A stretch of 64,000 nt of DNA from Selaginella moellendorffii (GCF_000143415.4 NW_003314305.1:1398834-1462833), one strand, 5' to 3'; positions 33,401 to 44,295 are shown, counted from the stretch's first letter. A program made the numbers and translations. Notes: generated from the letters alone by a model not told the origin.

Positions 33401-34805
33401 TTGCTCGTGGGCTACCAGGAAATGTAGAAGGCAAAATTACAATTTTTCCAGGTTCAGCATTATTAGTAGCAGCTCTATTGCTAACATAGTCCATAAGACC
33501 TGTGTAGTAATCCACTTTTAAGTGTTTTTGATGAGTGCGAAAGAAATTAAGGTTGTTAGATTCAACCTTTACATAAGCATCAACTATAAATTGTTGAGTG
33601 AGTTTCCCAGCATGTAGCAATTGATCATAAAGGAAAGAGTTGCCAATGCTATCTCGTTGAGATAATCGATATGCATAGTACTGGAGTAGCGTTACATGTG
33701 ACTCATTGTGATAGATTTTTTCATGCCAACCTTTATCACCAAATGGTAAAAGTAAAGGATAAACTATAGGATCACAATTTTCATTAAGAATAGAGATTTT
33801 AATTGGCTGTGAGTTATATGGATGTATGCATATTTCTCTGTCAAGAGATGGCTCACCCTCATCAATAGCGAAAACAATAGCAACATCATTAATCTGTGGC
33901 AAATTATAACGATGTAGATTAGTACTTTCACTTCTAACAATCATGTAAACACCACGTTTTGGGGTTCCATTGCAAATTGAGCGATGTTGTTCTTGTGATT
34001 CAAGATTATACATCATTTGAAAAGCTTGTGCATACGGGTTTATTATTCTTAGCAAGTTATCTAATTGTAATAATAAATTAGAATCACAATTTGTGTTGAA
34101 TGGGTTTTGCTTTCTAATATTTGTAGCCTCAGAAGCGTCAAGCATGTAAAGTTGCCCATATGATGGTGGCACGTTAGCTGCAGGATATGCTGAAGCAATT
34201 TTGTGATAAATTTGACCATGTATTCTAAAGCAATATGGGCCTTTACCACTTAAATTATCAATATTAGCACCCATTGATGCAAAAGCCAAAGCATTGTTGA
34301 AATTTCTTATGTTAATTTTAAAATTGGAGTTTCTATTTTCATTAAAAAGCATACGCAATATAGTAGGTAAAGATGAAAGCTGGGGAAGAGAAACCTTTCC
34401 ATTCTGGCAGCACATTGATCTTGACTCATTTTCAAAATGTAATGCACCACAAAAGACACACACGGATGACATATTTCCAATATTAAACAGTTGTACTGTA
34501 TGGTCATTATAATTCTTTTGATGTGCTAATTTATAGATAGTATAACTGTGATGATTACATGTATTTGTATTAGTTTCATTAGCATTTTCAAGGTTTATAT
34601 TTGTATGGCCTTCATCAGCATATGCTATGTTTGTATTAGCATTGTCAAGATTTGAAGTAATTTTTGCATTAGCATGTTCAAGGTCTAGATTAGTTTCTTC
34701 ATTACCATATGCAAGGTTGTTGTGAATATGATTATATGTGCTAGTGTCAATAGTTGGAGGCAAATGGTGACGTATGCCTCTTAATACTTCGCGAAGCCGA
34801 GGCAT
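30434..34805 (-). pseudogene. Helitron 2 Rep/helicase, two frameshifts
   Basis: Starts at a true ATG (34805, 'MPRLREVLRGIRHH'). The Rep part includes 'FITFTCNPKWPEIVQNL', 'QKRGLPHCHFLAML' near 33135 and 'YLFQYVYKGYDCATL'. Frame is lost near 32588, where one base is missing compared with Helitron 1 ('APEA-WRIFKF'), and again near 31805 before the helicase Walker A 'DGPGGTGKTFLLN' (about 31720). The helicase then stays open from 31654 to 30434 ('MAWTGIASILL', 'WDEISMVHTHAF', 'YVALSRCRS'). There are no nonsense codons apart from those caused by the shifts. It is AT-rich in third positions. It could still be mobilised in trans through its ends. Confidence 0.87.
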
Positions 34806-34850
34806 ATTTGCTAGGGATGATAAATGAGATGAAATAACCTATCTAGTGTC

Positions 34851-35384
34851 AAAGCACTTATCTTAAAATTTTCAGAGATTCTAAGTAAAAGCCAGAACTC
34901 GCCTTCTTCTTACACTGGAAAAAAAATTTAAAAAAAATAAAAACGAAGACTATACAATGAGAGCACAATCCGTACACACCTTAATCTGTAAACAAAAGAG
35001 ACTAATCTAGCAACCAATAAAACCTAGACACAGGACTGACACACCTTTTCCAGGGTGTGGTGAGCAACTGTGAGAGGTGGGTGGGGTTTGCAAGTTAGAG
35101 AACTCACCTTGGGCTTGTTCTCTCTCACATCTGATGGTTCTGGCTGTGAAGGCTGGCTCTGGCTTCAGCTCTGCCACTGGATAGCATCCACAAACCCAAA
35201 TGAAGACGTTTCAAATTTTCACAGCACACAAAAATCCAGATTGTTGGGGTTAGGGGCCAAATTAGCGGCTGCCCAGCCGACGGTGAACACAGACCTTTGC
35301 GGGAAGAAGCGCAATTGCTGCGATTGCCACTGATCCGGCAAGCAAGCGTTAGCTCAATTGCGACAGGGCATCCAGGGCGAGCTA
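34851..35384. other. Helitron 5' flank and unassigned sequence
   Basis: 34850-35040 is AT-rich and probably belongs to Helitron 2 upstream of its gene. 35040-35384 is GC-richer and shows no domain on either strand. I see no terminal TC plus GA boundary that can be argued for. Confidence 0.35.
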
Positions 35385-35492
35385 AGAAGAACGGGCACGG
35401 GGGCAGGACACCACTGGCACACGTGTCGCTGTGCCTTCTTCTCCCGCCCCACGCGGCTTGGCCGCCTCCCATTGGCCGGGAGCAAACATCAG
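35385..35492. repeat. Perfect 108-bp direct repeat, left copy
   Basis: Identical over 108 bp to 36092-36199. The core 'cgcggcttggccgcctccca' and 'ttggccgggagcaaacatca' also occurs at about 24090-24132 and 29777-29820. On the minus strand it holds a CCAAT box (ggccaatgggagg) and an ACACGTGT G-box, so it looks like a promoter module. Here it follows directly on the 3' end of the UGT fragment. Confidence 0.8.
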
Positions 35493-36091
35493 CAAGTCTG
35501 TGAACAGCATCAGGTTATTCCGAGAGCCACCACCCGACGCCGCTGCCTCTGAATTCCCTCGCTCTCGCCTTTCGAGCTTTGTCGCTAAAGATCCTCGCAA
35601 TGGCCTCAGCAATCTCCTCCCGCTTCACAAACGCGTCGGAGCTCCTCCCGTCCGAAACTTCCACCCCGATGCGGCACCTCTCCGCCATGGTCTTGCGGTT
35701 GAGCCCCTGCCTCGTATATCCGAGGCCAGCAGATGATCGGCACGCCGCTGGAGACGCTCTCCAGGACCGAGTTCCATCCGCAGTGGCTCACGAATCCAGC
35801 CACTGCCCTGTGCGCCAGAACTTCTCTCTGCGGCGCCCATGAAACCACCAGGCCTCGTCCCTTGGTCCGCTCGACCAAGTTCTTGTAGAAGTCACTGTTC
35901 TTCACCAGGACTGTCGTGTCGCCCTCGTCCACGAACTGGGGCGGCCTGACTGTGAGCAAGAACGGCACCTTGCTCGCCTCCAAACCGAGCGCGAGCTCCT
36001 CGAATTCCTCCTGCGAAAGCTTCGCTATGCTGCCGAATGCGACATAGAGGACTGAGTCTGGCTCCTGCGTGTCGAGCCAGTCGAGGCATTC
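35493..36091 (-). pseudogene. UDP-glycosyltransferase fragment (family 1)
   Basis: Family 1 UGTs transfer sugar from UDP-sugars to small molecules. The fragment holds the C-terminal donor-binding half: 'CLDWLDTQEPDSVLYVAFGS', then the PSPG box with 'VVSWAPQREVLAHRAVAGFV' and 'SHCGWNSVLESVSSGVP'. After 'PIICWP' a frameshift near 35720 breaks the box, and the expected 'DQ/NxR' end is lost, although homologous sequence continues to 35493. The whole N-terminal acceptor half is absent. It is bounded exactly by the two 108-bp repeats, so it was inserted or captured as a unit. Confidence 0.75.
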
Positions 36092-36199
36092 AGAAGAACG
36101 GGCACGGGGGCAGGACACCACTGGCACACGTGTCGCTGTGCCTTCTTCTCCCGCCCCACGCGGCTTGGCCGCCTCCCATTGGCCGGGAGCAAACATCAG
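36092..36199. repeat. Perfect 108-bp direct repeat, right copy
   Basis: The partner of 35385-35492. Reading on the minus strand, it precedes the UGT fragment and runs in frame into it ('SCPRARSSECLDWLD'), so a promoter-like module now abuts coding sequence. Perfect identity over 108 bp beside an already frameshifted gene piece suggests a recent duplication or conversion. Confidence 0.8.
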
Positions 36200-36340
36200 A
36201 AAAATTTCTCGTGCAACCATGGCTACCGACCCTGGCCCGGGCCTGGGATCCAACGGCCGGCGAGCCTCCCCACTATCGCTTTATATGTATAGATTCATTA
36301 TATATTTTGTAAATTTCCGTGGTCTGCCCGGCGACGTGGC

Positions 36341-36520
36341 GCTCTTTCAAGAGCCCTAGAATTTCAAAATTGAGGGATTCTGCTACAGTGGTATAGTCTG
36401 GCTTATATATGGCTTTCAAACGCATATTCCGTTAAGCATGAAGATATTCTGTTATGGTTTTGTTTTGTCATAGATAAAATTACAACAAAACAATATAAGA
36501 ATGAACATCCAAAATTTAGA
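36341..36520. repeat. Inverted copy of the YKT6 promoter (16322-16525)
   Basis: Reverse complement of the sequence just upstream of YKT6. It begins with 'gctctttcaagagccctaga' and runs to 'aagaatgaacatcc', where an 8-bp tandem repeat starts. No YKT6 coding sequence follows it here. Confidence 0.75.
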
Positions 36521-36563
36521 TCATTAGATCATTAGATCATTAGATCATTAGGTCATTAGATCA
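36516..36563. repeat. 8-bp tandem repeat (ttagatca)n, six units
   Basis: Six head-to-tail units of ttagatca with one substitution (aggtcatt in unit five). It sits exactly at the edge of the copied YKT6 promoter. Slippage at a join is the simple explanation. Confidence 0.85.
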
Positions 36564-37129
36564 GTCCCACGACTAAATCATGGTAAGTTTTTAACTTCAA
36601 TGCCCTTTCCTTGTCCTGCTGCGTCTGATTTTAGATTTGCAGATGATTTCCTAGCAGCGTCTGCCTGGAAGAGCTCCAGGTCCCAAGAGCACGTTCGGGA
36701 CTGTCCGCTATGTGCTTGTTGCTGGTGGTGAGATTGTACCGTGTTACTGGTATTAACAAATATCCGTGAATTCGATTTCAGGCATTGCAACGGACTAGGA
36801 TGAAACTTCTTCCTTGGAAATGAAAAATGTTGAGAGAAAGACACCAACACTAGAGGTACTTTTGAGCTCTATCTAGCATCTTTTCTAAATGTAAATCGTT
36901 TTATTGTCGGCTTTCTATCGAATCAATAGTAACACTTGCTTTAACTTTCTTGCTTTCCCAGCATTGGTTTCAGTTTGATATTTTAGTGTTGATCTTCATT
37001 GCGGAAAGTTTTCTTCTAATTCTCAGGCTGCTTTGACAAGTTCCTCCAGAGGGTAAGCTGCGTTCTAAGTAAGTTTTTTCAAAGAGTTTCTATCGATCTT
37101 ATACTCACGGCATGCTTTGCAGTACCTGC
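36564..37129. other. No supported feature
   Basis: Intermediate base composition. A 90-codon minus-strand frame (36850-36578) has no recognisable content. No repeats shared with the rest of the window were noticed. Confidence 0.35.
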
Positions 37130-37690
37130 TTCAGCTGAGGTAGCGTTTAGGGACATGCCAAGGACGTGATCTTCCTATCATGCAACTCAAATTATCCAGG
37201 TAACTCTCAAGTTTATCATGAGTCGAGAGACTGAGCCCTTTGTGTTTGACCAGTCCAGGGACAGGTGTGATCGCGGTCGCCACTTTCTCACGCTCCTCGT
37301 AGCAATTTCTTCCGAGCCAGAGTCCTGGAGATATGCTACAAACCAAGTACGAAGAGAGGCACACACCTTTACTTGGCTCATTCTCATGTCTATAACGACA
37401 AGTCCAGGTTTGATCCAGTTTCTTCTCACAAGATTTGCGTTTCCTGACCAGGATATCAGCAGTCCGAGAAATCTCTACTAGTTTTGGCGTGTGCGTATAT
37501 TGTGACTGTGGCATTGTGTCTCTGGAGTAGCACTCTTGGAAGGCCGACGACGTCGCTACAGCCAATGACCACCACTTTCTTCATCTCAAGAAGCTAAGGT
37601 CCACGAAACTTGGCTGGAAATCATCGAGAGCCAGAGGCCATCCACATCTTTCTTGAGGCTTATGTCTTGGAGCACGGTTTCCAGCCGGAT
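37130..37690 (-). pseudogene. FolD fragment (methylene-THF dehydrogenase/cyclohydrolase)
   Basis: FolD interconverts one-carbon forms of tetrahydrofolate. On the minus strand, in shifting frames, one reads 'DISLKKDVDGLW' (about 37660), 'VVIGCSDVVGLPRVLLQRHN' and 'ATVTIYAHAKTS' (NADP-binding, about 37565-37470), 'NWIKPGLVVIDM' (about 37410-37375) and 'KVATAITPVPG' (about 37290-37260). These are the hallmark segments in correct order, with a TGA and several shifts between them. The N-terminal catalytic lysine region is absent. It is a decayed gene fragment. Confidence 0.75.
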
Positions 37691-37775
37691 CTTCTGAAAT
37701 AGGGGAAGAAAACGATGAAGAGAATACTAGTATTCAAGCTTCTGGTACGTGGTCGTTAGAAATTCTTCTGACACT

Positions 37776-38760
37776 TCATTCGTTTGCTGGAACTTTGGAT
37801 GCGTGCCCTCGCAGTACAAGGACGAGCTCATTGGGAGTGCAGACGAGAGCCTGAAAGATCTTCTCGCAGTTCTCCTCCTCTCCAATCTTGTCTTCCCCGT
37901 TCACTGTATAAATCTGGGCCGTTAATTTATTTAAATCAAAGCTGTACATCTTAAAAGGATCTGAACCGTCGAATGTCAAACTGGTGACGTGTCATGTAAC
38001 TGATGATGTGGCTAGGATTGTATGTGGGATTTTCCATGTGAACATCTATTTGGACCAGGATGATTTACCAAATCTATTTTAATGTAGCTCCCACACGCGA
38101 TAAGAGTTTTCTGGGATCACCATGTTGATCTCACCGTGACAGCGGCTCAGAATTGGAGGCTTTTGATGGCAGCCAAGCCAACGTGGACCTGAAAACAGAG
38201 TTCTTTGGTCTACAACTCAGGATTCTGGCAAGCTCCACACTGGAAACGAGTTCCATGACGCGGAAACATTCGTCGCCTGGTTATCCATTGTTACTGACAG
38301 AGGCCGACCAATGACAAACTTGTCACGACCACAAAGCACCGGAGGATCATCACCGGTGTCGGTCGCGGGAGGAAGTCTCGTAGACCAGAAACCTGTCCCC
38401 GACTGCATGGACATTCCATTGCTTCTGTCCCCTGTGAAGATGGAGCTCACGCCTGTATTGCTTGTGACCCAGAATCGAACCCACATAGTTGCCTTCCTGC
38501 TCCTCGGGTGTGTAAGGCTGCTTCCCGAGCTGGTGTTGGAGTGCTACCCACTGCCCACTGATTCTATCCAGGCCTGCTTGAGGGTCTGCGCGAACAAAGC
38601 GTTCCTGCTCTCGACTTAGTCGCGGAAGAGGCGGCGGCCTCATCTTCCTACCATACTTCGTCTTCACGTAGAGATCGTCGTCACGGCACAGGTCTCTGAT
38701 CGCAGCAATCTGTTCCTTCGTCCAGTAGAAGCGAGGAAGGGGCTGAAACTTGGCACCCAT
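37776..38760 (-). pseudogene. Stand-alone copy of the unknown PPR-associated module
   Basis: Starts with a good ATG at 38760 ('MGAKFQPLPRFYWTKEQIAA'), followed by the module seen twice at 3.9-5.5 kb: 'DDDLYVKTKYGRKM', 'HQLGKQPYTPEEQEGNY', 'LHLHRGQKQWNVHAV'. A two-base deletion near 38385, compared with 5030 (gagacact against gagact), shifts the frame. The sequence then continues 'DDPPVLCGRDKFVIGRPLSV' to a stop at 38217. Further down, 37979-37776 is an open stretch ('PNELVLVLRGHASK') that may be a last exon. As this copy has its own start and no PPR, it is probably closest to the module's source gene. Function is unknown. Confidence 0.5.
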
Positions 38761-38990
38761 CTCAGATGCTAGCTAGCTAAACCCCTCGCCAAAAGAAAAA
38801 CTTACCGAAAGCTCATCTTTTGACTAAAGAATGTTCCTTCTCTGCTAGAAAATACAATGGTTCAGAATCCGGACATGCAAGAGAAAGTACTTACAAAGAA
38901 TCTATAGACAAGCGTTGGCCTGTAGTCGCAAGAGCCGCGATTCAGCAGCAGCACCAGCAGCTTGAGCCGGAGTTAAATCTCGGAAAGTAT

Positions 38991-41053
38991 CAACCAGTGG
39001 GGGTGTTCTCTTTCGGTTCGTCCCAAGCTAGTAAGCTGTTCATGTCATTCGCTGAAAGAGGCTGCTCTTTTTGTTTCATTGGAAGGAGGTTCGTCTTCTG
39101 TTGGCTCATTTTGTAGATGTTCTCCTCCACGGTGTTACATATCTGGAAATGTCATCAGTAATTGGAAAACAGAAGAAACGTACGTAACTTACAATGAATC
39201 TATGTACAAGTGTCTTTAGACGTTGGCCAATCCTGTGGACTCGATTGATAGCCTGAGCTTCTACTGCCGGATTGAGCAAAGGCTCCACCAAAATAACGTG
39301 TTGGGCCTCTATTAAGTTCAGGCCATTGGCACCATGTTGAATGGGTAGTAACATGACTTGGATGTTCTCCTTCTTAAATTCCAAGATGGAAGAACCCATT
39401 TGTCTGTGAGAAACACAAAACGAGCACATGAGTAAAAGTAAAACAGATTATCGATGTTACCTGCGGTGCTTTAATCGAACCCAGCTGAGCTTGTGCTCTT
39501 CAGTGCGTGTTCTAATAAGTCCAGCACTTCTTGCCACGTCGAGAACACAAAAAATTTCACAAACGGATCGTCTTCTTTCAGACTAAAAATTCTCCTGACG
39601 ACAGCTTCAATCTTCAAAGTTGCAAAAGAATTGAAGTAAAACGCAGACGACAAAGCGAGATTACCTTTGTTCCATACGACCCTGCCACGGTTATAGATGT
39701 TTCTTCGTCCTCTTCTTCTTCCTGGAGGTTTTCCGCAATTTTCGAAGAAGCCGCTTCAGCATTGGCATAAGCAATATTAGAGACATAAGTCTGTTGTCTC
39801 GTTGGACATGCAATGCGCTTAAAATCAGCACCGATCGCTGGTGCTTTCTGGCAGTCCACAATAAGATTCAAACCTGCGAAATAAAATGAAAATTTGCTCA
39901 GGAAACCAACAAAGTAAGACACCAAAACTTACACTTGCCACAAAGCAAATGGCCGCATGGAAGGACCATTGCTCCAGATTCTAAGCTATCGTGGCAAACT
40001 GGGCAAGTTTCTCCTTCCAAACTGTTATGGCCCTCGTCCTTCTTATTCCTTACACCCTGCAATCCGGAAATGAGAGGAGCTGCGAATAAAAGAAAACTTA
40101 AGCCTAATACCTTCAAGTATCTGAGCTGCCTCTTCACACGAGATAGATTCTCAACAGCAACAAATTTTTCGTTGGTAAGCTCCGCGTTTCTAATTGCTAT
40201 CTCGTAGCCTTCATCACCAAAAGGATTGCCGTCTGCAGCCTTGGCACCTTGCAAACATAGCCTTGTTGTCGACATGCTCAGCTCGTCCAATGCAGTTAGA
40301 ACTAATTGTTGTGCTGTTGTCAAGCGTCTCGCCGCTGCATATTCGCTACGCAATGCCTGAATTGACACGGTTTGTCAAACAGACTTACAAATAAGCACAG
40401 GAGTGTTTACTTCAAGGTACTCGAGATGCTTCTTTGCGGCTTCGATCTCATCCTCCTCAAGGTTCGTTTCCGCTATCATGTATGCAAGTAAAATTTTTAA
40501 AACCATTTCCGTTTCAGAACATCTGTGCGTAACCTGTGAAAAGAAATATTTAAGCTCGACGCAAAGAAAAACAAAAGAAAAAAGTTAGAAAAACAAAAAG
40601 AAGTTGCCTTACCGCAGCTACTGCTGCTCCTTTTCTCCTGCCTGTGAACGTACTTGAGAAACAAAGGCGTCTTCTGCAGCAACAATGCCATCTAATTCAG
40701 CTGCTCGGGACGTCAAGTAAAATCGCCTATTTGCATATTTCTGTTTATCCACTAGATTGTACCTGAAACATGAGATCAATCGCACAATGAACACAAGTTA
40801 TCCCAGTGTGTCTAGGCTGGCACTGGGAACATTGTCCAGCGCGCTGCACATAATCGGGATTCGGATTCTGCATCCCGCCATCCATTTCAAGTAAGCGACT
40901 CAGTACGTGGTCACGAGTCTCATGGAGATAAGAACTTGAGGCCGTTAAGGTCGTGGTATCTACATGCTCACTAGAGTACCTTCCAAGAAAGATAAGGAAA
41001 ACATACCTTAGAACAAGACTAGAAGCATTCCGAAAGGCAGGTTCAGTGTTCAT
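38991..41053 (-). pseudogene. SHPRH-like SNF2/RING ubiquitin ligase, C-terminal half
   Basis: SHPRH is a SNF2-family ATPase with an inserted RING that ubiquitinates PCNA or histones in DNA damage tolerance. Only the second half is present, in many short exons: 'HETRDHVLSRLLEM' and 'CSQCQPRHTGITCVHC' (about 40930-40760), a coiled region, the RING 'CPVCHDSLESGAMVLPCGHL' followed by 'LCGKC' (about 40010-39930), and the helicase C lobe with 'MLLPIQHGANGLNLIEAQHV' and 'QAINRVHRIGQ' (about 39350-39220). It ends 'EPKENTPTG' with a stop at 38993-38991. The Snf2-N ATPase half is absent; upstream is an AT-rich island. A frame break near 40745 also argues against function. Confidence 0.72.
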
Positions 41054-41339
41054 GGCATCTCAGTCATCGCTCAACATCAGTTTGGGTGAGACAGTTGATC
41101 TGAGACTGCCAAGAACGCCAGAATTGAGAGCATCAGGCTCTATATACAACATTCAGCAATCCTTGCATGCCAGACGTATATACAACATTGGGAGCGGGTG
41201 TCTTCTGCGGCTTGGTCCTGCTACCAGGGGAACCTCGTTCTATGACTCGTCACCAACAGACACAACGATTGTGGCTTTCCCAACGTATACTATAAAGTCA
41301 ACTAAACTACCATGTTAAAGTGGCCTTTACCATCAAAAC

Positions 41340-43130
41340 CACTCAATATCGTTTTATATAGTGGTTGTAATTGAAGTATGGAATCTTGTGTGTGTATATA
41401 CAAGACTGCTATTTGTTTGTTAATATACAAAACTAAGTAATGTCAAAGGTAGTAAAATAAAATGATATTTCAATACCAACTAAAATATTTAGGCCTATAA
41501 TATAATAAAAATAATAATAATGCTAATAATAATATCAATAATAGAATTCAATGCATTGGTAAACTAAAATATATATTAATTGAATTAGATATAGTTTGTC
41601 ATCTGCTATAAATGATACAAGCCCCATCTTGTTATATTGTAAATAGTTTCTAGAACAAGTGAGAATATAAAAAGTCTGTTTAAAATAATAAAATACTATT
41701 TTATAAAAAATGGTATAAAGTATATAAGCTAATAGTTTTACATTTAACAAAGAGTTATATATCTTTTTCTTTGAAATAAATTTTGATTTCTTGGAAAAAT
41801 GAGTTTTTAACTTTAATTTTCTTTAAATTGAAAGATTGAGAAATATGCACAAAACTCTTGACCTTTGTGCCCTTTGCTACACAGTTTTCAATTTTTTTTA
41901 TAATATGAGGCAACAGATGTTTAACCACATGATGCAAATCAAACAAATGTAGGTGTATGGGCTATCATTAATGGCTTGGAACTCCCAAAGAACTCTTAGC
42001 ATGTGTGGAAGCTATATATAATATAGATTCAGGAAATCATCTTAATTCAAATAAACAAATTTAATTCTTCGGCATTTTGTGCATTGAGTTGAATTGTGTA
42101 GGATGGGATGACAATTAACTTGGGGTCCAAGGAGTTTGATGGCTACATTTTTTTACTTTCTAAACAATTTTCCCAAAAAATAAAGAATTGGCAAGTTTAA
42201 TGAGCTCTCCCATTTAACTTTAGAACATGGTAATAGAGTATATTTGTGTAAGTTGAAATTTGTAAATGCTATATTTGTGTTCATTTCCATGACTTTTGTA
42301 TTTTCCTAATAGAAGAGTGTATTGATAATGTTCTAGATTTAAAGTGCAAAGAAGTTTGATGTTATTTCTCTATCACCCACTAATTCTATAATTAGTAAAA
42401 AAAGTTATTTATTCAATATTGTTTTGCCTTAATAGATTGTATTTCCCACTAGTTTGGGAGTTATATATGTGTATTGTTTTTGCACATTTGTAAAAATTTA
42501 ATAATTAATTATTTAAGATTTTCTGATAAATATTTACTTCTTTTAAATTTTTTATAAAATTTAAATTATAAATAAAATATATAAATTAATACTTTTATTA
42601 AATAAAATAATTTTTTTAAAGAAAAAAATTGCAATAATAGTGCTGATAAAATAAACACAACTAAATTATTAACAAAAAGCTTTATATGTATTTATATTAA
42701 AACTTAGCATTATAGTTAGACAAAAATTATTTTTACCAACTGATTTAATTGCAGATTACAAATTAGATTTCTTATATATTCAATAGGCTTTTCTATTCTC
42801 TTTTTTCTTAAAGTCAAAATTTTTGGGATTACTAATTATTTTAATGTCAATTTTTATGATTCTAGTTTAAAACTATTTTAAAATTATTTAATATTCAAAT
42901 AATAATACTATATAATGTTTTTGTTGTAATTTAATACAAATTTTTTATTTAATTTATTGATTTGAAACTTTTAATTTTTATAATGTAATAAATTATTTTT
43001 AGATATTATACTATATAGGAGGAATAAATGCCAAGAAAGTTAAATATCTCTAGGGTTTAATATCTAATTTAAAGTTTATATCATATTGTTTTCCTGAACA
43101 TTTTAATTATGGTTTTACATATCAGGAATC
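41340..43130. other. AT-rich island 1
   Basis: About 1.8 kb that is very AT-rich, with poly-A/T and TA runs and no credible coding frame. A 63-codon minus-strand frame (41946-41755, 'MFDLHHVVKHLLPHIIKKIE') is the only one with an ordinary amino-acid mix, and I do not recognise it. Edges are abrupt: the truncated SHPRH on the left and a copia remnant on the right. It could be an old AT-rich transposon or a matrix-attachment-like region. Confidence 0.6.
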
Positions 43131-43189
43131 GCTTACCAAGTCAGAGCATCAAGAATCATACCAGATGAGGTGTGGACAAGTGTCCAGAC

Positions 43190-43480
43190 ACTTTCAAGTG
43201 TTTTGCTGTGCACACATTCCAAGCGAACTGCAAAAGAAGCTAGATCCTAAGCAGGCTACAGCAAGACTTAGAAGGCCTATTGACTTTACAGCTTGGACCA
43301 GAAGCAGCTACTGATCAGTTGAGATGTTGTTTTTGACGAGACAACTCTCTATAAGGATTATCTCTCGTCACGCACTCAAGGTACTCACTCTGATGAGCAA
43401 ACTAATCCAGGATGGCTGCAGTTGCTAGAAGATGAGGAACCCCAGCTGCCAAAGTTTTTCCTCAACTTCCAATAACTCCT
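43190..43480 (+). mobile_element. Ty1/copia retrotransposon pol remnant
   Basis: On the plus strand about 43200-43255 reads 'CCAHIPSELQKKLDPK' and about 43322-43440 reads 'DVVFDETTLYKDYLSSRTQG'. These are the integrase C-terminal landmarks of copia elements (A.HIP..LR.KLDP and DVVFDE), with the glycine-rich middle lost and a stop between. No LTRs are visible. It is a small relic. Confidence 0.7.
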
Positions 43481-43683
43481 AGCACAAAGGCTAGCGATAG
43501 CTCTCCTCCAGACCACTTTCTTCCATGGTAAGTTTTCCAGGCGGCTCCTCCGTCTCCAAAAGCTTCAAGCTCTTCAAGCCCAGTGCTTCGGGTGCTTAAG
43601 CGTTTCCGACAAGTCACGCGATCAGGACGCAGAAGCTAATCCGCAGCTCAGCCGACTCCATCTGAGAGCTCTTCTTGTCCAAA

Positions 43684-43764
43684 ACAGTAGCCATGGCTGA
43701 CTCTGCTACAAAGATCTCCTTGATCTTTTGTACCAGAGTTCGAGATATCAGCCATGGCTACTGT
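43684..43764. repeat. 17-bp perfect inverted repeat
   Basis: acagtagccatggctga at 43684-43700 is exactly mirrored by tcagccatggctactgt at 43748-43764, separated by 47 bp. Each arm contains a CCATGG palindrome. The pair could fold as a 17-bp hairpin in RNA or single-stranded DNA. It lies just before the YKT6 fragment. Confidence 0.8.
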
Positions 43765-43794
43765 CTGGGGTTCCAGGTGCTGAGAGATGAACGA

Positions 43795-44045
43795 CAGGTA
43801 TTCTTCACGTTGCTGAAATTCTCGGGTAAACACTTTGGAATATTTGCCTTTCTTTTTCTTTCTCTCTTGACTCATTTTTGGCTCTCTCCCTGGCTCAGGT
43901 TACGAGCAAACCTTTGGAAACAAGTTGAGGCAATTGAAGGCTGCCAAGCAGCACGCCTGGCCATGGCTCGACGAGGCTCTAGCTTTGCATTGCTCTAGCT
44001 TTTTCTTCATCCTTCTTTTTTATCTAGGATCCAGTCAATGTGGAG
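43795..44045 (+). pseudogene. YKT6 fragment (exons 2-4 with introns)
   Basis: Matches 16885-17135. It keeps the exon 2 end and its intron ('gtaaacactttgga'), exon 3 ('YEQTFGN', 'QHAWPWLDEA') with small deletions, and the start of exon 4 ('gatccagtcaatgtgga'). As introns are included it arose by DNA duplication. Together with the promoter copy at 36.34-36.52 kb, two separate pieces of the YKT6 locus were moved to this side. Confidence 0.75.
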
Positions 44046-44295
44046 TCAGAGTGAGATAGCATTTATTCTTTCTGGTTTTTTCTCTCGGCCTGATGCTCGT
44101 GAGTTTCTCTTTCTCGCGTTTTCGCAATTGTGTTTATTTCCCTTGCCACGTGCCTGACACGTCATATACTTACGTGTCATATTTTGTCACATCCACGTGT
44201 ACCTTGACGTTAGGGCTCTTCTGTTTCTTCGTTCTCTTCAAATTTTGATCGCGAAGATCAAAGAACAAGAAATTCTCCAATGCTTCCACACGATC

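Larger units (their letters stand above)
29947..34850 (-). mobile_element. Helitron 2, autonomous type (3' end exact, 5' end unknown)
   Basis: A second Rep/helicase Helitron in the same orientation as Helitron 1. The 3' end is at 29947: on the minus strand cccagc-attt-gttggg (hairpin with one G-U pair), then caatt and gctag, then host T. The protein is related to but clearly diverged from that of Helitron 1 (different families or subfamilies). The 5' end lies somewhere past the start codon at 34805. A run of A at 34918-34945 and unassigned sequence follow, and no TC terminus can be proved. Confidence 0.83.

Noticed and set aside
36516-36563. Short tandem repeat as a CRISPR-like or satellite array
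   Set aside because: Six 8-bp units with no spacers are an ordinary minisatellite; CRISPR does not apply to a plant nuclear genome.
41755-41946. Minus-strand frame 'MFDLHHVVKHLL' as a transposase piece
   Set aside because: Only 63 codons within AT-rich sequence and no catalytic motif; not enough to call.
44197-44295. Longer N-terminus for HKT copy 1 starting at 44197
   Set aside because: The codon there is GTG, not ATG; the ATG at 44296 gives the normal HKT start.
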